A stretch of DNA of 64,000 bases from assembly GCF_021646545.1 (NCBI RefSeq), contig NZ_JAKIRP010000001.1, positions 744,001-808,000 of the forward strand, in the 5' to 3' direction. Each line of letters opens with the position of its first letter. Position 1 is the first letter of the stretch. Shown here piece by piece: positions 18,112 to 26,781 of this stretch. The DNA comes from Chitinophaga filiformis. GTDB taxonomy: Bacteria > Bacteroidota > Bacteroidia > Chitinophagales > Chitinophagaceae. The translations under genes were made by a program, and so were the position numbers. Below the pieces are notes generated by a model that saw only the letters and a list, made by a program, of their open reading frames with translations, was not told the origin of the DNA and did not search any database.

Positions 18112-20934
18112 ATGCAAAAGAAATTGTTTTTACTGGATGCAATGGCGCTCATCTATCGTGCCTACTATGCATTGATCAGAAATCCACGCCTCACCAGCAG
18201 CGGCAGAAATACCAACGCACAGTTTGGATTTACCTCCACCTTGCTGGACCTTATCAATAAAGAAAAACCTACCCACATGGCGGTAGCGTTTGACACACAT
18301 GCTCCTACTGAAAGGCACTCCACCTTTGTCGATTATAAGGCTAACCGTATGGACGCTCCGGAAGATATTCTGGACTCCCTGGAAGACATTAAACGCATCA
18401 TCACCGGCTTCAATATTCCTGTCGTGGAACTGGATGGCTATGAAGCGGATGACGTGATCGGTACCCTTGCCTGGCAGGCAGCTGACGCCGGGTATAGCGT
18501 ATATATGGTAACTCCTGATAAAGACTACGGACAGCTGGTAAGAGAAAATGTATTCATCTACAAACCTCCTTACATGGGTAACAAGGAAGAGATCCTTGGT
18601 CCCAAAGAGGTTTGTGAAAAATGGCAGATCACCGATGTGCACCAGGTAATAGATATCCTGGGACTGATGGGAGATGCTGTGGATAACATCCCAGGCATTC
18701 CCGGCGTAGGAGAGAAGACCGCCATGAAGCTGCTTTCCCAGTACGGCTCTGTAGAAGGCGTGATCGAAAATGCCGATAAGATTGGCGGAAAGATGGCTGA
18801 AAAGATCAAAGCCGGTGCGGAAAGCGCAATCCTTTCCAAACAGCTGGCTACTATCATTACTAATGTACCGGTTACTTTCCATGAAGAAGACTTCTGCATC
18901 AAACCCTCCAATAAGGAGCAACTGGCGGAGATCTTCACAGAGCTGGAATTCAAAACCCTCGGAAAACGCATACTTGGAGACGGCTTTGCTACCGTAGCCA
19001 CCATAGAACAAGCGTCTCCGGCCAAAGCCCAGCTGGACCTGTTCGGCAATGAGATCCAGGGCGCGGCACCGCCTCCTTCAGAAGAACCTCAGGAAGCTCC
19101 TGTTAGTGTACTAATTGCGGAAAAGAATATCAACAATACGCCACATAACTATCTGCTGGCCGATACCCCGGAAAAAAGGAAAGAACTCCTCGCTACGCTC
19201 TTACAACAGCAGGAAATCTCCTTCGACACGGAAACCACCGGTACCGACGCCAATGCCGTTGAACTGGTCGGCATGAGCTTCTCCGTTAAAGCCGGAGAAG
19301 GCTGGTATATACCTATACCTGCAGACAGGACCCAGGCCCAGGAAATAGTAGACAGTTTCCGTCCGCTGTTCGACACTACCCATATCCTCTTCATCGGTCA
19401 GAATATCAAATATGATATGATCGTCCTGAAATGGTATGGTGTTGAAATCAAAGGCCCTGTCTTCGATACTATGCTGGCCCACTACCTCATAGAACCGGAA
19501 GGCCGTCGTGGTATGGACCTGCTCAGTGCTCAGTACCTGCAATACGAACCAGTGTCTATAGAGACCCTGATCGGTAAGAAAGGAAAAGGCCAGGGCAATA
19601 TGCGCGATGTGGAAATTGAGAAGATCAAGGATTATGCAGTAGAAGATGCCGACATCACCCTTCAGCTAAAGGAGAAATTTGCACCATTGCTGCCGCTGAA
19701 AGCTGTGGAAAAGGTGTTTTATGAAGTAGAAAATCCGCTGGTGAAAGTGCTGACCGACATGGAATACGAGGGCATCTCCCTTGATATACAGGCACTTTCC
19801 GATTACTCCCGCGAGCTCGAAAAAGAGATCAAACGCGCAGAAGAGAGCGTATATCTGCAGGCAGGCGTTCGCTTCAACCTGGCCTCGCCCAAACAATTGG
19901 GAGAGGTGCTGTTTGAGAAACTGATGCTCGATCCTAAGGCCAAAAAGACCAGAACAGGACAGTATGCGACCGGTGAAGATGTACTGGCGAAGCTTTCCAA
20001 TAAACATCAGATCGTGGAAGACATCCTTATCTTCCGTGAGCTGACCAAGCTGAAATCCACCTATGTGGATGCGCTGCCGCTGATGCTGAACAAGCGTACC
20101 AATCGGGTACATACCTCATACAACCAAGCAGTAGCGGTGACCGGACGTCTCAGCTCCAACAATCCTAATCTGCAGAACATTCCTATCCGTACCGACAGAG
20201 GACGTGAAGTACGTAGAGCTTTTGTTGCCCGCAATGAGGAATATGTGTTAATGTCTGCCGACTATTCACAGATTGAGCTGCGCATTATTGCCGCCATCAG
20301 TGAAGATGTGCATATGATCGATGCCTTCCGTCAGGGGCTGGATATTCACGCCGCCACTGCAGCAAAGGTATACGGCGTTGAGCTGGCAGATGTAACTTCA
20401 GACATGCGCCGCAACGCCAAGAGCGTAAACTTCGGTATCATATACGGGGTAAGCGCATTCGGTCTGTCTGAAAACCTGGGCATTGCCAGAGGAGAGGCTA
20501 AAACATTAATAGATAACTACTTTGCACAGTATCCGTCTATAAAACAATATATGGACAACCAGATAAAATCTGCACAACTGAATGGTTATGTTGAAACATT
20601 ACTGGGCCGCAAACGCTGGCTGAAAGATATCAACTCTTCCAATGCGGTAGTGAGGGGATATGCGGAACGAAATGCTATCAACATGCCGATACAGGGTACT
20701 GCTGCCGACATGATCAAACTTGCCATGATCGCCATTCATAAAAAGCTGAAACAGGAGAATCTCCGCTCCCGCATGATCCTGCAGGTACATGATGAGTTGG
20801 TATTCGATGTGCACAAAGACGAAATAGAACTTATCAAGCCGCTGATAGAAGAAGGCATGCGCAATGCATTGCCGTTGACGGTGCCTGTCGACGTTGAAAT
20901 TGGCACCGGCGCCAACTGGCTGGAGGCGCATTAA
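18112..20934 (+). CDS. polA: DNA polymerase I
   Basis: A 940-residue family A DNA polymerase for Okazaki-fragment processing and repair. Order: 5'-3' exonuclease domain (about 1-265, with LLDAMALIYRAYYAL and the helix-hairpin-helix DNIPGIPGVGEKTA), linker, 3'-5' exonuclease domain (about 345-525) with an intact SFDTETTG (Asp372, Glu374), and polymerase domain (about 560-940) with motif A DYSQIELR (near 718), motif B KSVNFGIIYG and motif C QVHDELVF (near 894). The proofreading residues appear intact, unlike many Pol I proteins with a degenerate exonuclease. It is monocistronic. Confidence 0.97.
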   Translation: MQKKLFLLDAMALIYRAYYALIRNPRLTSSGRNTNAQFGFTSTLLDLINKEKPTHMAVAFDTHAPTERHSTFVDYKANRMDAPEDILDSLEDIKRIITGFNIPVVELDGYEADDVIGTLAWQAADAGYSVYMVTPDKDYGQLVRENVFIYKPPYMGNKEEILGPKEVCEKWQITDVHQVIDILGLMGDAVDNIPGIPGVGEKTAMKLLSQYGSVEGVIENADKIGGKMAEKIKAGAESAILSKQLATIITNVPVTFHEEDFCIKPSNKEQLAEIFTELEFKTLGKRILGDGFATVATIEQASPAKAQLDLFGNEIQGAAPPPSEEPQEAPVSVLIAEKNINNTPHNYLLADTPEKRKELLATLLQQQEISFDTETTGTDANAVELVGMSFSVKAGEGWYIPIPADRTQAQEIVDSFRPLFDTTHILFIGQNIKYDMIVLKWYGVEIKGPVFDTMLAHYLIEPEGRRGMDLLSAQYLQYEPVSIETLIGKKGKGQGNMRDVEIEKIKDYAVEDADITLQLKEKFAPLLPLKAVEKVFYEVENPLVKVLTDMEYEGISLDIQALSDYSRELEKEIKRAEESVYLQAGVRFNLASPKQLGEVLFEKLMLDPKAKKTRTGQYATGEDVLAKLSNKHQIVEDILIFRELTKLKSTYVDALPLMLNKRTNRVHTSYNQAVAVTGRLSSNNPNLQNIPIRTDRGREVRRAFVARNEEYVLMSADYSQIELRIIAAISEDVHMIDAFRQGLDIHAATAAKVYGVELADVTSDMRRNAKSVNFGIIYGVSAFGLSENLGIARGEAKTLIDNYFAQYPSIKQYMDNQIKSAQLNGYVETLLGRKRWLKDINSSNAVVRGYAERNAINMPIQGTAADMIKLAMIAIHKKLKQENLRSRMILQVHDELVFDVHKDEIELIKPLIEEGMRNALPLTVPVDVEIGTGANWLEAH

Positions 20935-20956
20935 GCCAATTAAAGCCTAAATAATT

Positions 20957-21015
20957 AAAAACCAGGAATTAACACGCAACCAACAATCGCTGCGTTTTCA
21001 GTTCCTGGTTTTTTT
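20957..21015 (+). terminator. Terminator after polA
   Basis: The stem AAAAACCAGGAA (20957-20968) pairs with TTCCTGGTTTTT (21002-21013). The loop contains a smaller ACGCA/TGCGT hairpin. Confidence 0.88.
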
Positions 21016-21156
21016 AACATTTACATCCCCGGTACGACACTCCCGAAGGGTTCATATCAAATCATCCGCGTAACACCATTGCAGCTACTGTATTTCCCGC
21101 TGATAATTAGTATTTTTTCCCTTGTTCTGCCTATTGTGTTTTCCAAAATCCTTTAC

Positions 21157-21164
21157 TAGTTTTC
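21157..21164 (+). promoter_or_regulatory. -7-like box of the GNAT gene at 21169
   Basis: TAGTTTTC, one mismatch to TAnnTTTG, ending 4 bases before the ATG. A leaderless transcript is predicted. Confidence 0.4.
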
Positions 21165-21168
21165 GCCC

Positions 21169-21690
21169 ATGATCCTGACACCTCGACTTCAATTATTACC
21201 ATGTACCCTGCAGTATTTCGAAGCACTGTTACAGGGAGAAGAGGTATTGGGTGAACTGCTAGACATCCATATCCCCGAATCCTGGACAGAGTTTCCGGAA
21301 GTGATACTTGTAGCATACGACAAACTCCGAAATGACCCCTCTATGTTAGGCTGGTTCTTTTACCTGGTAATACACCAGGAGGATAAATGCCTCATGGGCG
21401 CCGGCGGTTTTAAAGGACGTCCCGACAGGGATGGCGCCGTTGAAATAGGGTATGAGATCTCATCTCCCTACCGTGAACAGGGGTATGGTACTGAGCTTAC
21501 CCAGGCGCTGGTCCGCTTTGCCTTTAACCATTCCTATGTAAACAAGGTGATCGCCCATACTGAAGAGGAATATAACGCCGCTGTGAAAGTGCTTCAGAAG
21601 TCCGGGATGCATTTTGTAGGAGAGGCCCCTGAACAGCTATGGAGATGGGAGATATCCCGGGAGGAATACCTTGTTCACAGTGTGAAGTGA
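21169..21690 (+). CDS. GNAT N-acetyltransferase
   Basis: A 173-residue GNAT protein. The N-terminus ILTPRLQLLPCTLQYFEALL is typical of RimJ/RimL-like enzymes. The acetyl-CoA loop lies in EIGYEISSPYREQGYGTELTQ, and the C-terminal HTEEEYNAAVKVLQKSGM segment completes the fold. The substrate is unknown. It is unrelated in detail to the GNAT at 5496. It stands alone between polA and the C1 peptidase gene. Confidence 0.82.
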   Translation: MILTPRLQLLPCTLQYFEALLQGEEVLGELLDIHIPESWTEFPEVILVAYDKLRNDPSMLGWFFYLVIHQEDKCLMGAGGFKGRPDRDGAVEIGYEISSPYREQGYGTELTQALVRFAFNHSYVNKVIAHTEEEYNAAVKVLQKSGMHFVGEAPEQLWRWEISREEYLVHSVK

Positions 21691-21859
21691 TTATCCCGAC
21701 GTTCGCAGGTACGTGGTTACAATGCCGCCGAAGATTGTTTTAACGGCAGCGTGCAATCTATTGCAACTCCCACTCATCATTCTTTATCCATTAGGAATGA
21801 CTGTTTTAGCTTAGATTGGGCCACTATTTTTTTAAAAATACCCGAAAAACATCATTACA

Positions 21860-23002
21860 ATGAAGACATGGGCGCTATGCCTTGCCGCTTTTTGTTCCAC
21901 AGCGGCTATCGCACAAACAACCAACAAGGAAGGCAGTAACTATAAGTTCACTGTTATCAAAAACCTCGACGCAGGTGACGTAGAAAACCAAGGCAATACC
22001 GGTACATGCTGGTCCTTCTCGGGACTTTCCTTCTTCCAGGCCGAAGCACTTCGCATCGGAAAAGGCAAGAATATTAACCTCAGCGAGATGTATGTAGTTA
22101 GAAAAATGTATCCCCTGAAAGCATCCAACTATGTCCGTATGCATGGTAAAGCCAATTTCGGTGAGGGCGGTGGATTCCCTGATGATCTCCTCTGTCTCCG
22201 TGAATACGGTCTTGTACCTCAAAGTGTATACGACGGTAATCGCGTAAAAATTTATAACCATGCCGAAATGACTTCCATCCTGGATGGCATGGTGAAGAAG
22301 ATCGGTGCTACCGAATCTACTATCAATCCTAACTGGAGCAAAGCCTTTGATGGTGTATTGAATGCGTACATCGGTGATGCTCCTGAAAAATTTGAGTATA
22401 ACGGTAAGAGCTATACCCCGAAAACTTTCGCTAAGGAACTGGGTCTGGATGCGGATGATTATGTATTTATCACCTCTTTCACACACCATCCTTACTATCA
22501 ACAGTTTGTGCTGGAAGTTCCTGACAACTGGAACTGGGATAAAATGTATAATGTTCCCCTGAGCGACCTGACCGCCATCACTGAGAATGCTATCCAGAAC
22601 GGCTACACCGTTGCCTGGGCATCAGACGTAAGTGAGAAAGGCTTCAACTTTGGACAAGGTCTGGCTATCGTTCCAGACGTAGCAAGCCTGACGCCTGAAC
22701 AACTGGGTAAAGCATTCACTGAACCGGTGAAGGAATTAACCATTACCCCGGAACTTCGTCAGCTGGCTTTTGATAATTACGAAACACAGGATGATCATGG
22801 TATGCATATCGTAGGTATGGCGAAAGACCAGAACGGGAAAGTGTTCTTCCGTGTGAAGAACTCCTGGGGAACTTCAAACCCTGATAATGGCTATTTCTAT
22901 GCTTCCGAGCCATTCTTTGCTTACAAGACTACCAGCATTATGCTGAACAAAAAAGCAATTCCGGCGGATATTGCGAAGAAGTTAGGGATCAAACAGTCTT
23001 AA
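21860..23002 (+). CDS. Secreted C1 papain-like cysteine peptidase (PepC/bleomycin hydrolase type)
   Basis: A 380-residue peptidase with a signal peptide (about 1-19). Active-site elements: oxyanion Gln44 and nucleophile Cys50 in ENQGNTGTCWSFS, His near residue 315 in DDHGMHIVG, and Asn near 334 in RVKNSWG. The long insert between Cys and His and the LSEMYVVRKMY helix fit the bleomycin hydrolase/aminopeptidase C branch. Unlike cytoplasmic PepC, this one is exported, so it probably trims peptides in the periplasm or outside. It ends in a clear terminator. Confidence 0.9.
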   Translation: MKTWALCLAAFCSTAAIAQTTNKEGSNYKFTVIKNLDAGDVENQGNTGTCWSFSGLSFFQAEALRIGKGKNINLSEMYVVRKMYPLKASNYVRMHGKANFGEGGGFPDDLLCLREYGLVPQSVYDGNRVKIYNHAEMTSILDGMVKKIGATESTINPNWSKAFDGVLNAYIGDAPEKFEYNGKSYTPKTFAKELGLDADDYVFITSFTHHPYYQQFVLEVPDNWNWDKMYNVPLSDLTAITENAIQNGYTVAWASDVSEKGFNFGQGLAIVPDVASLTPEQLGKAFTEPVKELTITPELRQLAFDNYETQDDHGMHIVGMAKDQNGKVFFRVKNSWGTSNPDNGYFYASEPFFAYKTTSIMLNKKAIPADIAKKLGIKQS

Positions 23003-23024
23003 TTATCTCTCTACTTATAGTGGG

Positions 23025-23053
23025 CGGCTGTCTCGTTTGAGGCAGCCGTTTTT
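23025..23053 (+). terminator. Terminator after the C1 peptidase gene
   Basis: A 10-bp stem with one G-T pair (23025-23034 with 23039-23048), loop GTTT, then five T residues. Confidence 0.88.
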
Positions 23054-23073
23054 ATTTGGACGCACCTTGTTTA

Positions 23074-23170
23074 GGGGTGATAATTCTTTTGAGGTCAGGT
23101 ACTGTGTCGGTTTCGGGCTGGGATCACTGGCTGAGTTCTTGGAAGCTGCGGCATTGGGAATCGTGTTGGA
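23074..23170. repeat. Partial direct copy of a hairpin element
   Basis: This stretch repeats about 95 bases found again at 23197-23305, including GGGATCACTGGCTGAGTTCTT. It carries only one arm of the hairpin element described at 23221-23387, in the same orientation, so it cannot fold on its own. Confidence 0.65.
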
Positions 23171-23220
23171 CGCTCTTTGCTTTTGTAATTACGTTCGGGA
23201 ATAGTAACTTTTTTGAGGTG

Positions 23221-23387
23221 GAGATACTGCGTCGGTTTCAGGCTGGGATCACTGGCTGAGTTCTTTGAAGCTGCGGAAGATAAGGCATTGGGAATCGTGT
23301 TGGGCTTTTGAATATTTATTAAACCCCTGTCAAGCGTATCGGCTGGCTTCAAATAACTGAGGCCAGTGATTCCCACCTGAACCCACG
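23221..23387 (-). repeat. Hairpin element, copy A
   Basis: An approximately 167-base unit whose two ends form an imperfect inverted repeat of about 40 bases (23232-23274 with 23345-23384). Read on the minus strand, it aligns without gaps to the plus-strand unit at 24028-24193. Differences in the arms include paired compensatory changes, so the hairpin appears to be conserved. Its reading frames contain no recognisable domain. I do not know this element from a named family. Confidence 0.7.
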
Positions 23388-23399
23388 CTGCTTTAGATC

Positions 23400-24024
23400 T
23401 CCCTATTATAGTAAGTAGGTAGTTCTTTAACAGAGGAAGGTCTTTACCTTCTTCGAGAAATGATTACAGTAGAACTGCGCTGTTTAACAGAAGACGGTAT
23501 TGCCCTCGTTCGGAGCATATATCTCTATTATACTGGAGAGGACTCTTTTAGAAGAACAGGGAATGGCCACTGGAAACATTTCTCACTATCAAATAGAAGT
23601 TCGCTCTTTTGGCAGAAGATGATATTGGCATCCTTCGAAACAATAGCCGTTTAACCTAAGTGCTGCCAGAGGCGCTAACAGGATCCACATGTAGTTGACT
23701 TTATCAATGATAGCACGTATATCTTTTATTAAATGACTTTACTTGTAATGCAGATCCATTTGTGATGCAATATTTATTTGTGCCGAAGTATGGTCCTTCT
23801 ATTTAAAGAAAGAGTCTTTCGTTTTCTTCAGACGAGCAAGTATTTCTTAACGGCTTAGAGGAAATCAAACACGATCATGCTATTATTAAGTGGAGCAACC
23901 AAAGTCTTTTTAAAATGGCATCCAACTCCGAACGTTTGATATCATCAAGGAAAAGGGAGTTTCGATTGATTATGTACTATAAGTTAGGATTGTTTCGGTC
24001 TCACTATAAGCGGACGACCTGAAT
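23400..24024. pseudogene. Decayed, gene-free stretch between the two hairpin elements
   Basis: No intact gene. In the first third, a short motif encoding L-x-E-E/D-G recurs: near 23422, 23479, 23541 and 23601 (for example SLTEEGLYL, CLTEDGIAL and LLEEQGMA), but the copies fall in different frames separated by stops. A separate 72-codon open stretch (23807-24022) reads NGLEEIKHDHAIIKWSNQSL but lacks a good start codon. The pattern suggests remnants of one or more degraded coding genes of unknown type. Confidence 0.35.
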
Positions 24025-24027
24025 CAA

Positions 24028-24193
24028 GACGGGGTTCAGGTGGAGACTACTGGCCTCAGTTGTTTGAAGCCGGCCGGCACGCTTGACAGGGGTTTAACAG
24101 AAATCCAAAAGCTAAATACGACATCCAGCGTTCAATCTTCCGCAGCTTCAAAGAACTCAGCCAGTAGTCCCACCTGAAAGCCCGTCGTATCTC
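24028..24193 (+). repeat. Hairpin element, copy B
   Basis: An approximately 166-base unit, inverted relative to copy A. Arms at 24031-24070 and 24140-24180 pair, including GACTACTGG with CCAGTAGTC, where copy A has ATCACTGG with CCAGTGAT. Confidence 0.7.
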
Positions 24194-24436
24194 ACACATA
24201 AACGACTGAAAACATCCTTGCCAAAGTCAAATACTACCGTTGCACAAGCTCCATTTCACCAAGCCTCAATACAAGAAAAAACCGCCGTTTCTAATCAATA
24301 AAATCTCAAGTATTTACACCCAAAAAGAAGAGATTTCACACGCAAATAATTAATTGACAAAAGCAATTAATTTAATTGACACAGTCATTAATAAGAACTA
24401 AAACACAGCGCCATAAGGCATTTAAAGGAAGAAAAC
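24194..24436. other. AT-rich intergenic DNA
   Basis: No supported gene, repeat or hairpin. It separates hairpin copy B from the minus-strand gene at 24437. Confidence 0.4.
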
Positions 24437-24784
24437 TCACTTACCTTCCAGTCGTTGCGCCTCCTGATAACTCCCCAATCGCACCTTCACCGGCAACTGT
24501 ACCTGCTTCTCAAAATACCACTCCTTTTTACAGAAAAACCCGAAATGTTGCTGATAGTAATCATTCGGTGCAAGCGGAGATTTTGCCACAGGCAATGGCT
24601 TGTTAGCCGTCAACTGAAAGGAGGATAAATATACCGGCGGTGCCACCTTTTCAGGAGGTGCGAGCCAGAAGTTACTTGACTTCGTCAAAGGATAAAGCGG
24701 AGCTACTATAAGCCAGGACTGCGCAGATAGATGCGACAGGCAAATAAATGTGAACAATCCCGCTAAGGACAATAGTTTCTTCAT
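24437..24784 (-). CDS. Small secreted protein of unknown function
   Basis: A 115-residue protein with a signal peptide (about 1-22, cut after HLSAQ). The mature part is Pro-rich with aromatic residues (SNFWLAPPEKVAPP) and has a single Cys in FGFFCKKEWYFEKQ. I do not recognise a family; similar short exported proteins with a terminal FFCxxE motif occur in Bacteroidota, from memory. It lies 12 bases after the TsaC-like gene on the same strand, so co-transcription is likely. The ATG two codons upstream (24790) is also possible. Confidence 0.6.
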   Translation of the reverse strand: MKKLLSLAGLFTFICLSHLSAQSWLIVAPLYPLTKSSNFWLAPPEKVAPPVYLSSFQLTANKPLPVAKSPLAPNDYYQQHFGFFCKKEWYFEKQVQLPVKVRLGSYQEAQRLEGK

Positions 24785-24796
24785 AATCAACGCATT

Positions 24797-25414
24797 TTAT
24801 ACCAAAGCCTCCCAGCTACCTGCACCTTCCCTGATCAGTTCCGGCACATCGCCAGTGCAATCTACTACGGTAGAAAAGGTCAACCCACCAATTCCACCGT
24901 CCACCACGATATCCACAATTTTACCGAACTTCTCATGAATAATCTCAGGATCCGTATACTCCTCCACGTATTTATCTATCGGAAGGGAGGTACTCATTAC
25001 AGGATTCCCCAACTCTTTTACAATAGCCCTGCTTATATTATTATCCGGAACACGGATACCTACAGTATCTTTTTTGGCCTTTAACATACGCGGTACTGCC
25101 CGGCTGGCCGGCAGGATGAATGTGTAAGGACCAGGTAACGCCTTTTTCAGCATACGAAATGTGGGCGTATCCACACTCTTTGCATAGTCTGACAAATGGC
25201 TCAGGTCATAACAGATAAAAGAGAACTGGGCTTTAGCCGGGTTAATATGTTTAATCTGGCAGATCCTTTCTACAGCCTTATGCTGACTAATATCACAGCC
25301 CATACCATACACAGTATCGGTAGGATAGATGATCACACCACCGCCTTTCAAACATTCCACTATCGTTTTTAAATGGCGGGCGTTCGGATTGTCCGGATGT
25401 AAGGTTAAGAGCAT
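24797..25414 (-). CDS. tsaC: L-threonylcarbamoyladenylate synthase (YrdC/Sua5 family)
   Basis: A 205-residue YrdC-domain protein. The hallmark GGGVIIYPTDTVYGMGCD (about 29-46) forms the substrate cleft, followed by KHINPAKAQFSFIC and the VGIRVPDN motif. The enzyme makes threonylcarbamoyl-AMP from threonine, bicarbonate and ATP, the first step of the universal tRNA t6A37 modification. It lacks the C-terminal Sua5 domain, so it is the short type. A -7 box lies directly before the ATG. Confidence 0.9.
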   Translation of the reverse strand: MLLTLHPDNPNARHLKTIVECLKGGGVIIYPTDTVYGMGCDISQHKAVERICQIKHINPAKAQFSFICYDLSHLSDYAKSVDTPTFRMLKKALPGPYTFILPASRAVPRMLKAKKDTVGIRVPDNNISRAIVKELGNPVMSTSLPIDKYVEEYTDPEIIHEKFGKIVDIVVDGGIGGLTFSTVVDCTGDVPELIREGAGSWEALV

Positions 25415-25418
25415 ATTA

Positions 25419-25426
25419 CAAATTTA
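25419..25426 (-). promoter_or_regulatory. -7 promoter box of the TsaC-like gene
   Basis: Reads TAAATTTG on the minus strand, a perfect TAnnTTTG match, with 4 bases between it and the ATG. A leaderless transcript is predicted. Confidence 0.55.
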
Positions 25427-25525
25427 CGAAAGTACACCGGGATGCAGTCCCAATTTCCAGGCCAACACATTTTCCACATTAAATAATCTTACTATCTTTC
25501 CAGCCAATTTGCAAAACCAATCTGG

Positions 25526-26239
25526 ATGAATTTAAAAGGGATTGTTCCGAGAACCTGGAGAAGGCTGAAAAAGATTGCACTCGTTCTATTCATTGCTCAA
25601 TTCGTTTACATTATAATATTAAAATGGGTCAATCCGCCGATCACCCTTACCATGATATCCTCCTGGTTTAGCCTCATTGGAACAGATAAACATTTCCATA
25701 AGACCTGGGCTGACTATGATGAGATCTCTCAACATGCCAAGCTGGCGGTATTGGCCAGTGAAGATCAACTGTTCCCGGATCATAACGGATTTGATTTTAA
25801 GTCCATCGAGAAAGCGATGAAGCATAACCAGAAAAGTAAAAAGATCCGGGGAGCCAGCACCATCAGCCAACAGGTAGCAAAGAATGTATTTCTCTGGCAG
25901 GGACGCAGTTGGGTGCGCAAAGGACTCGAGGTCTATTTTACTTTTATGATCGAAAAAATATGGGGCAAGGAGAGGATACTTGAAATGTATCTGAATGTGG
26001 CGCAGACAGGAGATGGCATTTTTGGGGTAGAAGCTGCAGCACAACAATATTATCATAAAGGTGCAGCCAGCCTGAATCGTGAACAAGCCGCTATGATCGC
26101 TGCCTGCCTGCCGAATCCAATAAAGTATACCGTAACGCCGCCGGCACGTATCACCTCCTATCGTCAGCGAAAAATATTACAGCAGATGCGGTTCATTGCT
26201 CCGGACCCGGATATCGCGGAACTGGTAAGCAGTAAATAA
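25526..26239 (+). CDS. mtgA: Monofunctional biosynthetic peptidoglycan transglycosylase
   Basis: A 237-residue GT51 glycosyltransferase with one N-terminal membrane anchor (about 17-35). The catalytic motif SEDQLFPDHNGFD contains the key Glu, followed by RGASTISQQVAKNVFLW and KERILEMYLNVAQTGDGIFG, all conserved in GT51 enzymes. It polymerises lipid II into glycan strands on the outer face of the inner membrane. No transpeptidase domain follows, which defines the monofunctional type. Confidence 0.95.
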   Translation: MNLKGIVPRTWRRLKKIALVLFIAQFVYIIILKWVNPPITLTMISSWFSLIGTDKHFHKTWADYDEISQHAKLAVLASEDQLFPDHNGFDFKSIEKAMKHNQKSKKIRGASTISQQVAKNVFLWQGRSWVRKGLEVYFTFMIEKIWGKERILEMYLNVAQTGDGIFGVEAAAQQYYHKGAASLNREQAAMIAACLPNPIKYTVTPPARITSYRQRKILQQMRFIAPDPDIAELVSSK

Positions 26240-26241
26240 TA

Positions 26242-26772
26242 TCAGCGTTTATTGTCTTTCAACAGCTTATCCACAGCAGTTACTGCCAGCGATTTCCTTT
26301 CTTCAAAACTTCCTTTGATCTCCACCCAGGGTACGCCCGACGTGGCAACGAGGTCTCTGTAAATGTTATAAAAGTATTCCCGCATGGCAGGGTCAGGGTA
26401 CTCCCGCTGCGGATCTTCCTCCCAGGGAATGTCTATATAGGTTAACAGATACAGATTATAGGGGCGGGTGGCTATCTGCTCCAGGATGCGGGGATCACAG
26501 GCACCATACTTATGCTCACTCCATACCTTGATGACATGCAGATCTGTATCGCAGATCAGCAGTCTGTTGGCTTGTGCTGCCAGCTTATCTTCCAGGGCCA
26601 GCTGTCCTGCTGCAATAGTGAGCAGGTCGTGTTGTTCATAGGGCCGGGGCAACTCTTCCAGGTATTGACGTGCATATTCCGGCACCCACACCGTTTGATA
26701 ATGTGCCGCCAGCTGGTCGCTCAATGTACTCTTTCCGGTAGACTCCGGCCCTATAACAACTACTTTCAACAT
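26242..26772 (-). CDS. NadR-like nicotinamide riboside kinase / AAA ATPase
   Basis: A 176-residue P-loop kinase. The Walker A motif GPESTGKST is at residues 8-16, then VPEYARQYLE and ICDTDLHVIKVW, matching the C-terminal ribosylnicotinamide kinase domain of NadR. It lacks the NadR helix-turn-helix and NMN adenylyltransferase domains. It lies 9 bases after pnuC, so transport of nicotinamide riboside and its phosphorylation to NMN are probably coupled. Confidence 0.85.
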   Translation of the reverse strand: MLKVVVIGPESTGKSTLSDQLAAHYQTVWVPEYARQYLEELPRPYEQHDLLTIAAGQLALEDKLAAQANRLLICDTDLHVIKVWSEHKYGACDPRILEQIATRPYNLYLLTYIDIPWEEDPQREYPDPAMREYFYNIYRDLVATSGVPWVEIKGSFEERKSLAVTAVDKLLKDNKR

Positions 26773-26781
26773 ATATTATAA

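Noticed and set aside
23460..23654. A 64-codon frame between the hairpin elements taken as a gene.
   Set aside because: The repeated motif it contains continues in other frames with stops, so it looks like a relic, not an intact gene.
23400..24022. Invertible DNA segment (phase variation) between inverted hairpin elements.
   Set aside because: The flanking copies are too diverged for efficient site-specific inversion, no recombinase gene is nearby, and the segment holds no intact gene or clear promoter.
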